Shown here: positions 8,608 through 17,860 of the stretch, one piece after another
Numbering within the stretch: position 1 is the stretch's first letter
Layout of the letters: every line of letters begins with the position of its first letter
Source of the DNA: Sphingomonas sp. 32-62-10
GTDB taxonomy: Bacteria > Pseudomonadota > Alphaproteobacteria > Sphingomonadales > Sphingomonadaceae
DNA length: 64,000 nucleotides
Reading direction: 5' to 3'
NCBI GenBank assembly: GCA_002280555.1
Contig: NCEE01000001.1
Location: 1-64,000, forward strand
Notes under the pieces: model-generated
What the model was told of the DNA's origin: nothing
The model's input: the letters and a program-made list of their open reading frames with translations, nothing else
The model's database searches: none
Made by a program: the position numbers and the translations under genes

Positions 8608-9084
8608 CTAAGCCTTGGGCGGATCAGCAATCATTGCGGTAAAGCTTGCCTCGGCCGCAAGCGCGCCTTCGATCGTCGCTTTGCCGCTGAACTTGCAGAC
8701 GCTCGACCGCTTTTGCACGAATTCGACGTGCAGCTTCAACAGGACGCCAGGCTCCACAGGTTTGCGGAACTTGGCATTTTCGATCGCCATGAAATAGACG
8801 AGCTTGCCTGACCCGGCGAGGCCAAGCGATTCAACTGCGAGGATGCCCGCCGCCTGCGCCAGCGCCTCGACGATCAGCACGCCGGGCATGATTGGTCGAC
8901 CGGGGAAGTGCCCCTGAAAGAACCCTTCGTTGATCGTCACCGCCTTGATGGCCGTGATCGACTGGTCGAGGATGAGCTCCTCGACCCTGTCGACCAGCAA
9001 CATCGGGTAACGGTGCGGCAGCGCCGCCATGACGCGCCCGATATCGAACGCGATTGGCGTCGCTGCCGTGTCTGCCTCGCTCAC
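8608..9084 (-). CDS. fabZ: 3-hydroxyacyl-ACP dehydratase FabZ
   Basis: FabZ dehydrates 3-hydroxyacyl-ACP in type II fatty-acid synthesis. The 158-residue protein shows HRYPMLLVDRV at 24-34 and FQGHFPGRPIMPGVL, with catalytic His59 and Glu73. The start is a GTG at 9084 that overlaps the skp stop as GTGA, implying coupled translation. It closes the bamA-skp operon here; lpxD and lpxA, which usually surround fabZ in Gram-negatives, are absent, consistent with sphingomonads using glycosphingolipids instead of lipid A. Confidence 0.96.
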   Translation of the reverse strand: MSEADTAATPIAFDIGRVMAALPHRYPMLLVDRVEELILDQSITAIKAVTINEGFFQGHFPGRPIMPGVLIVEALAQAAGILAVESLGLAGSGKLVYFMAIENAKFRKPVEPGVLLKLHVEFVQKRSSVCKFSGKATIEGALAAEASFTAMIADPPKA

Positions 9085-9710
9085 CGGGTTGGCGGAGTCG
9101 TCTTGGCGGGCTGCGTTGGGGCAGCACCCTGCGCCGGGGCAGCCTGATTCTGCTGTGGCGGCGTCACCGACACGGTGGTCAGCGTTGCATTCAGCTGTTG
9201 AAGTGCGGTCGGCGTGATATCGTTGACCGGATCAAACGCAAGCACGGTGCCGCGTGGCACCACAATATCGGCCTTGCGATCCTTGCGGATCTTTTCAGCC
9301 ACCGGCACCAGCTTTTCGAGGATCTGATACTTCACATATTGATCGGCATACTGAATTTCCTGGCGCAGCGCGTTGAATTCCGTCTGCGCGGCATTCAGAG
9401 CATCCCGTGCCTGGCCAAGTGTCGCCTCGGTTGCTGGCGGCACCGTGCCGTCGGGCTTGGCGATCTTCTTGGCGGCTTCAAGCTGTGTGTTCCAGTTGTT
9501 GACAGCACCTTGCAGCTTTTCCTGCGCCGTCTTCAGCCGCGGTCCGAATTTGGTTTCGAGCTGCGAACTGCCGCTTTTGCCACCAAGGCTGTCTTTGTAG
9601 ATCGTGTCGACATCCACCGTCAGCGTCTGAGCCACGGCAGCCATTGGTGCCACTGCCGCGCCAGCGAGAAGGGTGAGCGCAAATGCTGCGCTTTTGAGTT
9701 GGATCTTCAT
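9081..9710 (-). CDS. skp: Periplasmic chaperone Skp/OmpH
   Basis: Skp holds unfolded outer-membrane proteins in the periplasm and delivers them to BamA. The 209-residue protein has a signal peptide (MKIQLKSAAFALTLLAG, cleaved near AVAQ), then a helical, Lys/Glu/Gln-rich region that forms the coiled-coil tentacles, and a Pro/Gln/Ala-rich tail. The start codon overlaps the bamA stop by one base (TAATG), so the two are translationally coupled. Confidence 0.92.
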   Translation of the reverse strand: MKIQLKSAAFALTLLAGAAVAPMAAVAQTLTVDVDTIYKDSLGGKSGSSQLETKFGPRLKTAQEKLQGAVNNWNTQLEAAKKIAKPDGTVPPATEATLGQARDALNAAQTEFNALRQEIQYADQYVKYQILEKLVPVAEKIRKDRKADIVVPRGTVLAFDPVNDITPTALQQLNATLTTVSVTPPQQNQAAPAQGAAPTQPAKTTPPTR

Positions 9711-12442
9711 TAAAAACTGGTCCCTACATTGAAAGTGATGAGCTTATCGTCATCGCCACGCTGCTTGAGCAGCGCGCGGGCTACGTTGATCCTAAGCGGT
9801 CCGAACGGCGAATTCCAGTTCACACCGATTCCCACTGTGAGACGGGGCGAGGCAGAATTACCGAGAAACCGCTCCAAAAACGGCGCGGTGGAGCTGGTGG
9901 CAACGGTGTTCACCGACGTTCCGTCACAGCTGCCGCCCAGCGTCGTCGAGAAACCGATATTGCAGGTCGTCAGCAACCCCGGATTGGTTGGATCATCGAT
10001 GGGAGTCTGAAACACCTGGGTGGTCACATTGTTCACCAGCACCGTCACCGGGGTGATCAGCGGGAGCACGGTGACGCGCCCCGTCACCGGATCAGTCGAT
10101 GTCGGGAACACGGCCGTGGGCAATGGCCGTGTCACGCCGAACAACGCACCGAAATCCATGAAGATCGATGGCCGCAGGCCCAGTTCACGAACGCCTGCAC
10201 CCAACGGGATTTCCAGCTCGGCGCGGCCCAGATAATAAGCCCGACCGCCCAACGGATCATCGATGAACTGGTTGCGTCCGTCGATCAGGGTCTGGTTGCC
10301 ATCGGCATCGATACCAAATGACAGACGCTGCACGCGAGGGCCGACGCCGCGAATATCGAAGCCACGGAATTGCGGCTCACCAAGATAATAGCGATCGTTG
10401 ATGCGGACCGCATCAATGCCTGGCCCACGGCCGCCTTCCAGTGGGTGAATGTACGCCGCTTCAAAGCCAACCGAGAAGATGAAGCCAGAACCGACATTCC
10501 AATATTTGTCAGCATCCACTCGGCTACGGATATAACGGACATCACCGCCCAATCCCGCGACGTCCTGGCTGAAGATTACCCTGTTACCGGCACTCGGCCG
10601 CAACCGGCTGTTAAGGCTGTCATAGACCAGCGAATAGCCGATCGACGACGTCGCGCGATTGCCAATCGAGTCGCACAGGAAACGCCCTGCCTTCACGGGA
10701 TCACAAATGCCGTTGGTGAAGAACTGCGTTTCATCAAGCCCGACCTGATCATAGGTAAAGCCGTAGCGACCCGACAGTGAGAGAAACTCGGTGATCGGGA
10801 TACCAGCGCGGATCTGGAACCCCGTCGATAGCTGGGTAAATGTCGTCTGACGCTCGTTATTGTTGAAATTGAACGAGTTGAAATCGCGACGGAAGACATC
10901 GCCACCAATCGCAATCGTCTTGCCGAACAGATAGGGCTCAGTGAAGCCGAGCTCAACCGACTTGGAAAATTGCGAATAGCTGACGCTCGCGCGCAGTTCC
11001 TGGCCCTTGCCTCGGAAATTGCGTTGCTTGATCGATGCCTGAAGAATGAAGCGCTCAAGGCTCGAGAAACCGGCTGACAGGTTGAGTTCGCCGGTGGATC
11101 GTTCCTCGACATTGGTTTCAAGCACCACACGGTCGGGCGCTGAACCGGCCTTTTGCGTCACTTCCAGCTTTTCCTGGAAGAAACCGAGCGAATTGATGCG
11201 ATCCTGCGAACGTTTGACGAGGAAGCTGTTGAACGCATCCCCTTCAGCCAGGCGAAGCTCACGGCGGACAACCTGGTCTTGCGTTACCGTGTTACCGTTA
11301 ATGTCGATCCGCTCAACATAGGTACGCTTGGCTTCCGAAATATGGAAGTTGATCGTCATTGTCAGCGCTTCACGATCGGGCGTGAACTCCGGGTTCACCT
11401 CGGTAAAGGCATAGCCGAACAGCCCGGCCGTCTGGTTGATCGCGTCAACCGAGTCCTCGACCTTCTTGGCGTTGTACCACTGGCCCTTCTTGGCGACGAG
11501 CGATCCGGCGAGCTTTTTATTGTCGAAGTCGCGAATATCGCTGTCGACGGTGACGTCGCCGAATTTGTAGCGTTTCCCTTCCTGCACCACATAGGTGATG
11601 ATGAAGTCCTTGCGATCAGGCGTCAGCTCGGCAACCGCAGACGTGACCTTGAACTCGACATAGCCCTCGGTCAGATAGAATTGCCGCAGCTTCTGCTGGT
11701 CATAGGCCAGCCGGTCCTGATCATAGCTGGTATTCGAGCTCAGAAACGTCGTCAGCCGCGCCTGCTTGGTCGCCATTTCGCCGCGCAGTTTGCCATCCGA
11801 AAACACCTCGTTGCCGATGATGTTGATCTGGCGAACCTTTGATTTCGGCCCCTCCGAAATCTCGAACACGATGTCGACCCGGTTCTGGTCGAGCGCGACC
11901 ATTTTGGGGCTGATCGACGCGGCAAAACGGCCCTGGCGGCGGTATAGTTCGATAATGCGCGCAACATCGGCGCGAACGGCGGACCGGGTGAAAATCTGAC
12001 GCGGAGCGAGCTTGATTTCCTTTTGGATCTTATCGCTCTTGAGCCGCTTATTGCCTTCCAGCAGCACGCGGTTGATGATCGGGTTCTCGCGCACCTTCAG
12101 GACGATCTCGCCTGACTGCGCCCCGTTGATCGTCACATCGGCAAACAGATCGCTGTTGAGCAGATCCTTGATCGCCTGATCGAGCGACTCGTTATTGAAT
12201 GCCTGGCCGATGCGCAGCTTTGTATAAGACAGCACGGTATCGGATTCGATCCGCTGCGATCCATCGACCCGCAGCGACTTTATTACTTTCACCGGTGCAT
12301 CGGGAACGGTCGTGGGAGCATCGGCGACAACACGGGTCTGCGTTTGGGCGAGCGCTACACCGGGCAAGGTGGATAGCATGGTGCCGGCCAGCAAAACCGC
12401 AACTGCGCGCACACCGAATTTGGAAACTTTGGTCGCTGTCAC
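9710..12442 (-). CDS. bamA: Outer-membrane protein assembly factor BamA
   Basis: BamA is the essential Omp85 insertase of beta-barrel proteins. From a GTG start at 12442 (GGGGT just upstream) it has 910 residues: a signal peptide ending near GVALAQTQ, five POTRA domains over roughly residues 55-430 (IKSLRVDGSQRIESDTVL opens the first), and a C-terminal barrel that ends ITFNVGTSF, with the terminal aromatic expected of outer-membrane proteins. An extension to an earlier start would overlap rseP and lacks a signal peptide, so it is rejected. It lies between rseP and skp. Confidence 0.95.
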   Translation of the reverse strand: MTATKVSKFGVRAVAVLLAGTMLSTLPGVALAQTQTRVVADAPTTVPDAPVKVIKSLRVDGSQRIESDTVLSYTKLRIGQAFNNESLDQAIKDLLNSDLFADVTINGAQSGEIVLKVRENPIINRVLLEGNKRLKSDKIQKEIKLAPRQIFTRSAVRADVARIIELYRRQGRFAASISPKMVALDQNRVDIVFEISEGPKSKVRQINIIGNEVFSDGKLRGEMATKQARLTTFLSSNTSYDQDRLAYDQQKLRQFYLTEGYVEFKVTSAVAELTPDRKDFIITYVVQEGKRYKFGDVTVDSDIRDFDNKKLAGSLVAKKGQWYNAKKVEDSVDAINQTAGLFGYAFTEVNPEFTPDREALTMTINFHISEAKRTYVERIDINGNTVTQDQVVRRELRLAEGDAFNSFLVKRSQDRINSLGFFQEKLEVTQKAGSAPDRVVLETNVEERSTGELNLSAGFSSLERFILQASIKQRNFRGKGQELRASVSYSQFSKSVELGFTEPYLFGKTIAIGGDVFRRDFNSFNFNNNERQTTFTQLSTGFQIRAGIPITEFLSLSGRYGFTYDQVGLDETQFFTNGICDPVKAGRFLCDSIGNRATSSIGYSLVYDSLNSRLRPSAGNRVIFSQDVAGLGGDVRYIRSRVDADKYWNVGSGFIFSVGFEAAYIHPLEGGRGPGIDAVRINDRYYLGEPQFRGFDIRGVGPRVQRLSFGIDADGNQTLIDGRNQFIDDPLGGRAYYLGRAELEIPLGAGVRELGLRPSIFMDFGALFGVTRPLPTAVFPTSTDPVTGRVTVLPLITPVTVLVNNVTTQVFQTPIDDPTNPGLLTTCNIGFSTTLGGSCDGTSVNTVATSSTAPFLERFLGNSASPRLTVGIGVNWNSPFGPLRINVARALLKQRGDDDKLITFNVGTSF

Positions 12443-12501
12443 TATTTTACCCCAAACCGATATGTAAGCGTCACGGCGCGTATCGCCCTGCCCGAAGCGG
12501 A

Positions 12502-13647
12502 TCAGCCAATCAACCCGGCCAACCGATTCCCCAACTGAGTCCACAGCCCCAGGCTGCCCAAATCGTTGAAGGTCACCAATACCATCAACGCCAGCACCGC
12601 TGCTAATCCACCGCGAAATGCCCATTCCTGCACATGCGCCTCAAGCGGCCTGCGGCGGATCGCCTCGATCGCGTAAAACAGCAGATGCCCGCCATCCAGC
12701 ACCGGCACTGGCAAAAGGTTAATGAATCCCAGATTAATGGAAACCAGCGCGATGAGAAAGACGAATGATGCCGTGCCAAGCGCCATCTGCTCGCCGGACA
12801 CCTTCGCAATGCTCAACGGCCCGCCAAGTTCCTTCACTGAGCGGCTGCCCGAGACGATCTGGGCGATCACATCACCCATCATCCGCAGGATATTACCCGT
12901 CTGGCGGATCGCGACCAACGGCGCTTCGATCACGCTCACAGGGACCAACGTTGCCGCCGTTCGTCCGATGCCCAGCCGCCCGATCTTAGGTTCATTGCCG
13001 AACCGGTCGCGCTCGATATGCGTGCCCACCGTCATGTCGATTGCCTGGGGCGTGGTGCCGCGGACGAAATCGACCCTCACCTGCTGGCCGGGCCTGATCT
13101 GGACGAAGCGGACCATATCCTCAAAGCTGTCGACGCTCCGACCGCCCAGCGCGACAATCCGATCGCCGGGCTTCAGGCCAGCGTTCTGCGCCGGGCTACC
13201 CGGCTGGATCGAGCCGACCACCGCCGGCGTGCGTAGTTCGCCAAAGCTGAGCGCGAACCCCATCAGGATAGCGATCGCGACAAGGAAATTGGTTACCGGC
13301 CCCGCCGCGACGATGATCGCGCGTTGCCAGATCGGTTTTGCCTGAAAGGTGCGCTCGCGCTCTTCGGCAGGCAGAGCAAGCCAGTCGGGATCGGGCTTGC
13401 TTGAAGCGTCCATATCGCCCGCAAACTTCACATAGCCGCCCAGCGGCATCCAGCCGAACTTCCACCGCGTGCCGCGTTTGTCGGTAATGCCGAATATTTC
13501 GCGCCCGAAACCGATCGAAAACTCATCGGCTTTCACCCCGAAAAAGCGACCGGCGAGATAATGGCCAAGCTCATGAACGAACACCAACGGCCCGATCACC
13601 AGGATGAACGCCATCACCGTATAGAAAAAGCCCGGAGTCTGGATCAA
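12502..13647 (-). CDS. rseP: RIP metalloprotease RseP
   Basis: RseP is the site-2 intramembrane zinc protease that cleaves anti-sigma factors and signal-peptide remnants. The zinc motif FVHELGHYLAG lies in the first membrane segment, one PDZ domain follows (GSIQPGSPAQNAGLKPGDRI), and NLLPVPVLDGGHLLFY carries the second motif with the zinc-binding Asp. The probable start is the TTG at 13647, which overlaps the dxr stop (TTGA) with AGGA about 9 bases upstream; a TTG at 13656 is the alternative. The result is 381 residues, close to the usual length for the single-PDZ form. Confidence 0.93.
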   Translation of the reverse strand: MIQTPGFFYTVMAFILVIGPLVFVHELGHYLAGRFFGVKADEFSIGFGREIFGITDKRGTRWKFGWMPLGGYVKFAGDMDASSKPDPDWLALPAEERERTFQAKPIWQRAIIVAAGPVTNFLVAIAILMGFALSFGELRTPAVVGSIQPGSPAQNAGLKPGDRIVALGGRSVDSFEDMVRFVQIRPGQQVRVDFVRGTTPQAIDMTVGTHIERDRFGNEPKIGRLGIGRTAATLVPVSVIEAPLVAIRQTGNILRMMGDVIAQIVSGSRSVKELGGPLSIAKVSGEQMALGTASFVFLIALVSINLGFINLLPVPVLDGGHLLFYAIEAIRRRPLEAHVQEWAFRGGLAAVLALMVLVTFNDLGSLGLWTQLGNRLAGLIG

Positions 13648-14801
13648 GCGACGCAATCCTTTACACGCACACCGGCAAGCCTACGCGCCTCGGCATCCAC
13701 CACCAGCACCTCTTCGACGCTATCCGGCGCCGCAGGATCGTAGCAATTGAGTGTATCTTCGACGATTGCGGCAATTTCGAGGAAGCCGATCCGCCGTTCG
13801 AGAAAAGCAGCCACGGCCACTTCATTGGCGGCATTGAGGATGGCCGGGCGGGCGCCGCCGGCCTCAAGCGCTTCACGCGCCAATCGCAGCGCCGGAAAGC
13901 GGACTGGATCGGGGGCTTCGAAATCGAGCCTGCCAATCGCCACCAGATCGAGCGGCTGCATGGGCGCTGCCATTCGGTCAGGCCAGGCGAGGCAATAGGC
14001 GATCGGCGTGCGCATATCGGGCGGTCCCAGCTGCGCGAGCACCGAACCATCGACATATTCGACCATCGAATGGATCACCGATTGCCGGTGGACGATCACC
14101 TCCAGCTGGTGGTTGGCGACCGGAAACAGCCGCGCCGCCTCGATCAGCTCAAGCCCCTTGTTCATCAGGGTTGCCGAATCGACCGATATCTTCGCCCCCA
14201 TCGACCAGTTGGGATGCGCCACCGCCTGTTCGAGCGTCATGTGGCGCATTTCTTCGAGCGTCTTGTCACGGAAAGGGCCGCCGCTCGCCGTCAGGATAAT
14301 GCGTCGCACGCGGTGCGGCCGCGCCGAATCGAAGCATTGGAAAATGGCGTTATGCTCGGAATCGGCCGGCAACAGCGTTGCGCCATGCTTTGCTGCCGCT
14401 GCTAGAATGACATCGCCGGCAGAGACCAGCGGCTCCTTGTTCGCCAGAATGATCGTGCCGCCCTGTTCGATCGCCGCCAGCACCGGCTCCAGCCCCGCAC
14501 AACCAACGATCGCTGCCATCGTCACATCCGCGCCCATCGCCGCTGCTTCGCACAGCGCCTGCGCGCCACCTGCTGTTTCGATTCCGGTTCCAGCCAGTGC
14601 CGCGCGCAGGTCGGCCAGGCAAGCCTCGTCCGCAACCACGGCGCGCCGGGCGTTGGTGCGGATCGCGGCAACCGCCAGTTTCTCGACATCGCAGTTCGCC
14701 GTGAGCGCCAGCACCTGGAAATTTTCCGGCTCGCGCTCGATCAGATCGAGGGTCGACGTACCAATCGATCCCGTCGCCCCCAGAATCGTTACCGTTTTCA
14801 T
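13644..14801 (-). CDS. dxr: 1-deoxy-D-xylulose-5-phosphate reductoisomerase
   Basis: Dxr makes methylerythritol 4-phosphate from deoxyxylulose 5-phosphate with NADPH, the committed step of non-mevalonate isoprenoid synthesis. The N-terminal ILGATGSIGTSTLDLIER is the NADPH fold; ANKEPLVSAGD, LPADSEHNAIFQCF and ASGGPFRD are the substrate and metal-binding segments. The 385-residue length is typical. The start overlaps the cdsA stop (ATGA). Its product pathway feeds the neighbouring uppS. Confidence 0.97.
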   Translation of the reverse strand: MKTVTILGATGSIGTSTLDLIEREPENFQVLALTANCDVEKLAVAAIRTNARRAVVADEACLADLRAALAGTGIETAGGAQALCEAAAMGADVTMAAIVGCAGLEPVLAAIEQGGTIILANKEPLVSAGDVILAAAAKHGATLLPADSEHNAIFQCFDSARPHRVRRIILTASGGPFRDKTLEEMRHMTLEQAVAHPNWSMGAKISVDSATLMNKGLELIEAARLFPVANHQLEVIVHRQSVIHSMVEYVDGSVLAQLGPPDMRTPIAYCLAWPDRMAAPMQPLDLVAIGRLDFEAPDPVRFPALRLAREALEAGGARPAILNAANEVAVAAFLERRIGFLEIAAIVEDTLNCYDPAAPDSVEEVLVVDAEARRLAGVRVKDCVA

Positions 14802-15637
14802 TCACCCAGCCCCTGTATCAATCCGGGTATCAACCCGGTCCCCATCGCTCTTATTTCGGGCAGCATCACCAGGAAAGCCGCGATTGGCGCAACCGGGATC
14901 AGCCCGTCCAGCCGGTCCATCAGCCCGCCATGGCCCGGCAGCATTGATCCGCTGTCCTTTACGCCCGCTTGCCGCTTGAGCCAGCTTTCATACAAATCCC
15001 CGCCCTGGGCCGCCACCGCGAGCAATGGCGTGGCGAGGGTCAACCGCCAAGGCAAGCCCCAGCCGACATGAAGGATCGCGCCAAAGGCAGCCGCCGCAAC
15101 GATCCCACCGACAAAGCCCGCCCAGGTCTTGTTCGGGCTGATCGATGGCGCAAGCCGCGGCCCGCCGAATGCGCGCCCCACGAAAAACGCGCCGATATCG
15201 CACATCCACACCAGCGCCATCGCCCAGATCGTGAACAACAGGCCATCAGGCTGTTTGCGGATCAGCAACAGCGCCAGCACCGGCAGCCCCGTGTAAACAA
15301 TGCCCAGCGCGAGCATCGATTGCCGTGTGCTGACCAGGATGAAGATCGCCGCCGCTGCAATCAGGCCGAGTGCGAAAAATTGCGGCCCTGCCGCCATGGG
15401 CGACATGATCGCCAACGGTACCGAAAGCGCAAACAGCATCATCCGCCGGGTTGCCAGATCGGCCTTGGCCAGATCAGCCCATTCGCGCAACATACCGATG
15501 CCGATGATCGTCACGACCAGCCAAAAGGCGATTCCCCCCAGCCACAGCACGAACAGCGCGAACCCAACCAGCGCGAACCCCACCACGATGCGCGTTGCGA
15601 GTTCTTGGCGCCGAATGTTTGGGTCGCCGACCGTCAC
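14798..15637 (-). CDS. cdsA: Phosphatidate cytidylyltransferase (CDP-diacylglycerol synthase)
   Basis: This inner-membrane enzyme makes CDP-diacylglycerol from phosphatidate and CTP, the precursor for PssA. The 279-residue protein has about seven hydrophobic segments and the family signature near the C-terminus, SISPNKTWAGFVGG followed by KRQAGVKDSGSMLPGHGGLMDRLD. It starts at a GTG overlapping the uppS stop (GTGA) and ends in a 4-base overlap with dxr. Confidence 0.95.
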   Translation of the reverse strand: MTVGDPNIRRQELATRIVVGFALVGFALFVLWLGGIAFWLVVTIIGIGMLREWADLAKADLATRRMMLFALSVPLAIMSPMAAGPQFFALGLIAAAAIFILVSTRQSMLALGIVYTGLPVLALLLIRKQPDGLLFTIWAMALVWMCDIGAFFVGRAFGGPRLAPSISPNKTWAGFVGGIVAAAAFGAILHVGWGLPWRLTLATPLLAVAAQGGDLYESWLKRQAGVKDSGSMLPGHGGLMDRLDGLIPVAPIAAFLVMLPEIRAMGTGLIPGLIQGLGE

Positions 15638-16377
15638 AGGCCCCCAAAGCGACGCTGACGTCGCCCAAAGGACGCTACAGCCTCTGCGAGCGCGGCTTCA
15701 TCGAAATCGGGCCACAGCGTTTCGACAAAGTGCAACTCGGCATAAGCCGCCTGCCACAGCAGAAAATTGGAAAGCCGATGCTCGCCCGAGGTACGGATCA
15801 TCAAGTCGAGCGGTGGCAGATCACTGGTATCGAGCTGGCGCTCGATCGCCGCTTCGTCGATCGCGCTCACGTCGATCTTTCCGTCGATCGCCTGCTGGGC
15901 GAGGTCACGCGCCGCCGCGGCGAGTTCGGCATGGGAGCCATAGTTCAGGGCAATCACCAGGATCGGGCCGTCATTCACCAACGTCCGCGCCAGCGCATCA
16001 TCGACCATCGCGACAATATCGGCCGAAAAGCGGTGATAATTGCCGATTACGCGCAGCCGGACATTCTCGCGCACCATTTCGTCGAGATCACTGCGGATGA
16101 AGATCCGCAACAACCCCATCAGGTCGCCGATTTCCTCATCAGGGCGGCGCCAGTTCTCCGACGAGAAAGCGTAGAGCGTCAGCGCTTCGATCCCCAGCGT
16201 GCGCGCCGCGCGCGTTACCCGGCGCACTGCCTCCACACCGGCGCGATGCCCGGCGATGCGCGGCAGAAAGCGCTGTTTCGCCCAGCGGCCATTGCCATCC
16301 ATGATGATCGCGACATGGCGCGGCAAAGCACCTGCCCCGCCTTCCGTTTCCGGTGCCTTGGCGGGCAGCGGCATCAC
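15634..16377 (-). CDS. uppS: Undecaprenyl-diphosphate synthase (cis-prenyltransferase)
   Basis: UppS condenses farnesyl diphosphate with eight isopentenyl units to make the C55 lipid carrier for cell-wall polymers. HVAIIMDGNGRWAKQR carries the catalytic Asp near the N-terminus, GHRAGVEAVRRVTR is the second signature, and the C-terminal DLMIRTSGEHRLSNFLLWQAAYAE is diagnostic. Either the GTG at 16377, which overlaps the frr stop, or the ATG one codon on could be the start; length is 247 or 246 residues. Confidence 0.96.
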   Translation of the reverse strand: MMPLPAKAPETEGGAGALPRHVAIIMDGNGRWAKQRFLPRIAGHRAGVEAVRRVTRAARTLGIEALTLYAFSSENWRRPDEEIGDLMGLLRIFIRSDLDEMVRENVRLRVIGNYHRFSADIVAMVDDALARTLVNDGPILVIALNYGSHAELAAAARDLAQQAIDGKIDVSAIDEAAIERQLDTSDLPPLDLMIRTSGEHRLSNFLLWQAAYAELHFVETLWPDFDEAALAEAVASFGRRQRRFGGL

Positions 16378-16931
16378 TTGCCGAGGATTTCCTTTTCCTT
16401 GGCGCTGGCGGCGGCATCGATATCGGCGATCGTCGCATCGGTCAGTTTCTGGACCTCGGTCTCGTGGCGCTTGCGCTCGTCTTCGCTGATCAGGTTCTTC
16501 TTTTCGTCGGCCTTCAGGCTCTCCATCCCGTCACGCCGCACGTTGCGCGCCGCGATCCGCGCCTTTTCGGCATATTGCCCGGCCAGCTTGGCCAGTTCCT
16601 TGCGGCGTTCCTCGGTCAGATCGGGAATCGGGATGCGAAGCGTCGTGCCATCGACGATCGGATTCAGGCCGAGTCCGGCAGAGCGGATCGCCTTGTCGCA
16701 CGGGCCGACATTGCCCTTGTCCCAAACCTGCACCGACAACAGCCGCGATTCAGGCACAGACACGGTCGCCACCTGGTTCAGCGGCATATGCGATCCGTAC
16801 ACTTCCACCGTCACCGGATCGAGCAGCGAGGTGCTCGCGCGCCCCGTGCGCAGGCCGGTCAAATCGCCCTTCAGCGCTTCAACGCTACCGGCCATCCGGC
16901 GCTCAAGATCGGCCTTGTCATAAGCGGCCAT
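16374..16931 (-). CDS. frr: Ribosome recycling factor
   Basis: RRF works with EF-G to split post-termination ribosomes. Starting at the ATG at 16931 (MAAYDKADLERRM) it has 185 residues, exactly the usual size. LRTGRASTSLLDPVTVEVYG and the RIPIPDLTEERRKELAKLAGQYAEKARIA region, with the hinge between the helical and beta domains, are diagnostic. An in-frame extension upstream would overlap pyrH and is not conserved. It lies one base after the pyrH stop. Confidence 0.96.
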   Translation of the reverse strand: MAAYDKADLERRMAGSVEALKGDLTGLRTGRASTSLLDPVTVEVYGSHMPLNQVATVSVPESRLLSVQVWDKGNVGPCDKAIRSAGLGLNPIVDGTTLRIPIPDLTEERRKELAKLAGQYAEKARIAARNVRRDGMESLKADEKKNLISEDERKRHETEVQKLTDATIADIDAAASAKEKEILGK

Positions 16932-16932
16932 G

Positions 16933-17670
16933 TCAGTTCTCCGTATACTCGGTCTGGTTATTGACGATCGTCGACGTGCCCTCACCCGCCAGTACCCGGG
17001 CAAGATTGCCGGTTTCGCGGATGTTGAACACGACGATCGGAATATCATTGTCGCGGCAAAGCGCCACCGCGCTGGCATCCATCACCTTCAAATCATCCGA
17101 CAGGACGCGGGAAAAGGTAAGCTGTTCATAGCGAACGGCTTTGGGATCGATCTTCGGATCGGCATTATACACGCCGTCGACGCTGGTGCCCTTGAACAGC
17201 GCATCGCAGCGCATTTCGGCGGCGCGCAGCGCGGCACCGGAATCAGTGGTGAAATAAGGGCTGCCGGTGCCCGCCGCGAAGATAACGACGCGGTTCTTTT
17301 CCAGATGCCGCTCGGCGCGGCGGCGGATATAGGGCTCACAAACGCTCGCCATCGGGATTGCCGATTGAACGCGCGTCTCGACACCCAGATTTTCAAGCGC
17401 GTCCTGCATCGCCAGCGCGTTCATCACCGTGGCGAGCATACCCATATAATCGGCGGTCGCGCGGTCCATGCCCTTGGCGGCACCTGCCATCCCGCGGAAG
17501 ATATTGCCGCCGCCGATCACCAGGCAAAGTTCGAACCCGGCATCCTTGGCCTGCTTCACTTCACCGGCAACGCGCGCCACCGTCGCGGGGTCGATGCCGA
17601 AATTCTGGTCGCCCATCGCTGCCTCTCCGGACAGTTTGAGCAAGATGCGCTTGAATGGGGGTTTGGTCAT
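16933..17670 (-). CDS. pyrH: UMP kinase
   Basis: PyrH phosphorylates UMP to UDP in pyrimidine nucleotide synthesis and is a hexameric amino-acid-kinase-fold enzyme, unrelated to eukaryotic UMP kinases. From MTKPPFKRILLKLSGEA (ATG at 17670) it has 245 residues. Visible motifs are LVIGGGNIFRG, the GTGSPYFTTDSGAALRAAE substrate loop, and KGTSVDGVYNADP. It sits between tsf and frr, the classical order. A gap of about 190 bases with a terminator hairpin separates it from tsf. Confidence 0.97.
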   Translation of the reverse strand: MTKPPFKRILLKLSGEAAMGDQNFGIDPATVARVAGEVKQAKDAGFELCLVIGGGNIFRGMAGAAKGMDRATADYMGMLATVMNALAMQDALENLGVETRVQSAIPMASVCEPYIRRRAERHLEKNRVVIFAAGTGSPYFTTDSGAALRAAEMRCDALFKGTSVDGVYNADPKIDPKAVRYEQLTFSRVLSDDLKVMDASAVALCRDNDIPIVVFNIRETGNLARVLAGEGTSTIVNNQTEYTEN

Positions 17671-17820
17671 GGGTCCAACTTGCGCTTGGGCGGGGAAGCG
17701 GCGCGACCTTAGTAGGCCCCTCCCACTGTGCCAAGCACTCATCCCGCAAAGGGGGTGTCCATTTGCGGATCAGGCCGCGCGTGAAGGCAGGCGCTGGGCG
17801 GTCGCAAAGGGCAAATAACA

Positions 17821-17853
17821 AAGGGGCGCGGCGATCATCTCGCCACGCCCCTT
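17821..17853 (-). terminator. Hairpin terminator downstream of tsf
   Basis: On the minus strand, just after the tsf stop, AAGGGGCGTGGCGA pairs with TCGCCGCGCCCCTT around a short loop and is followed by TGTTATTT. It suggests that rpsB-tsf is at least partly separated from pyrH onward. Confidence 0.7.
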
Positions 17854-17860
17854 GGAACAA

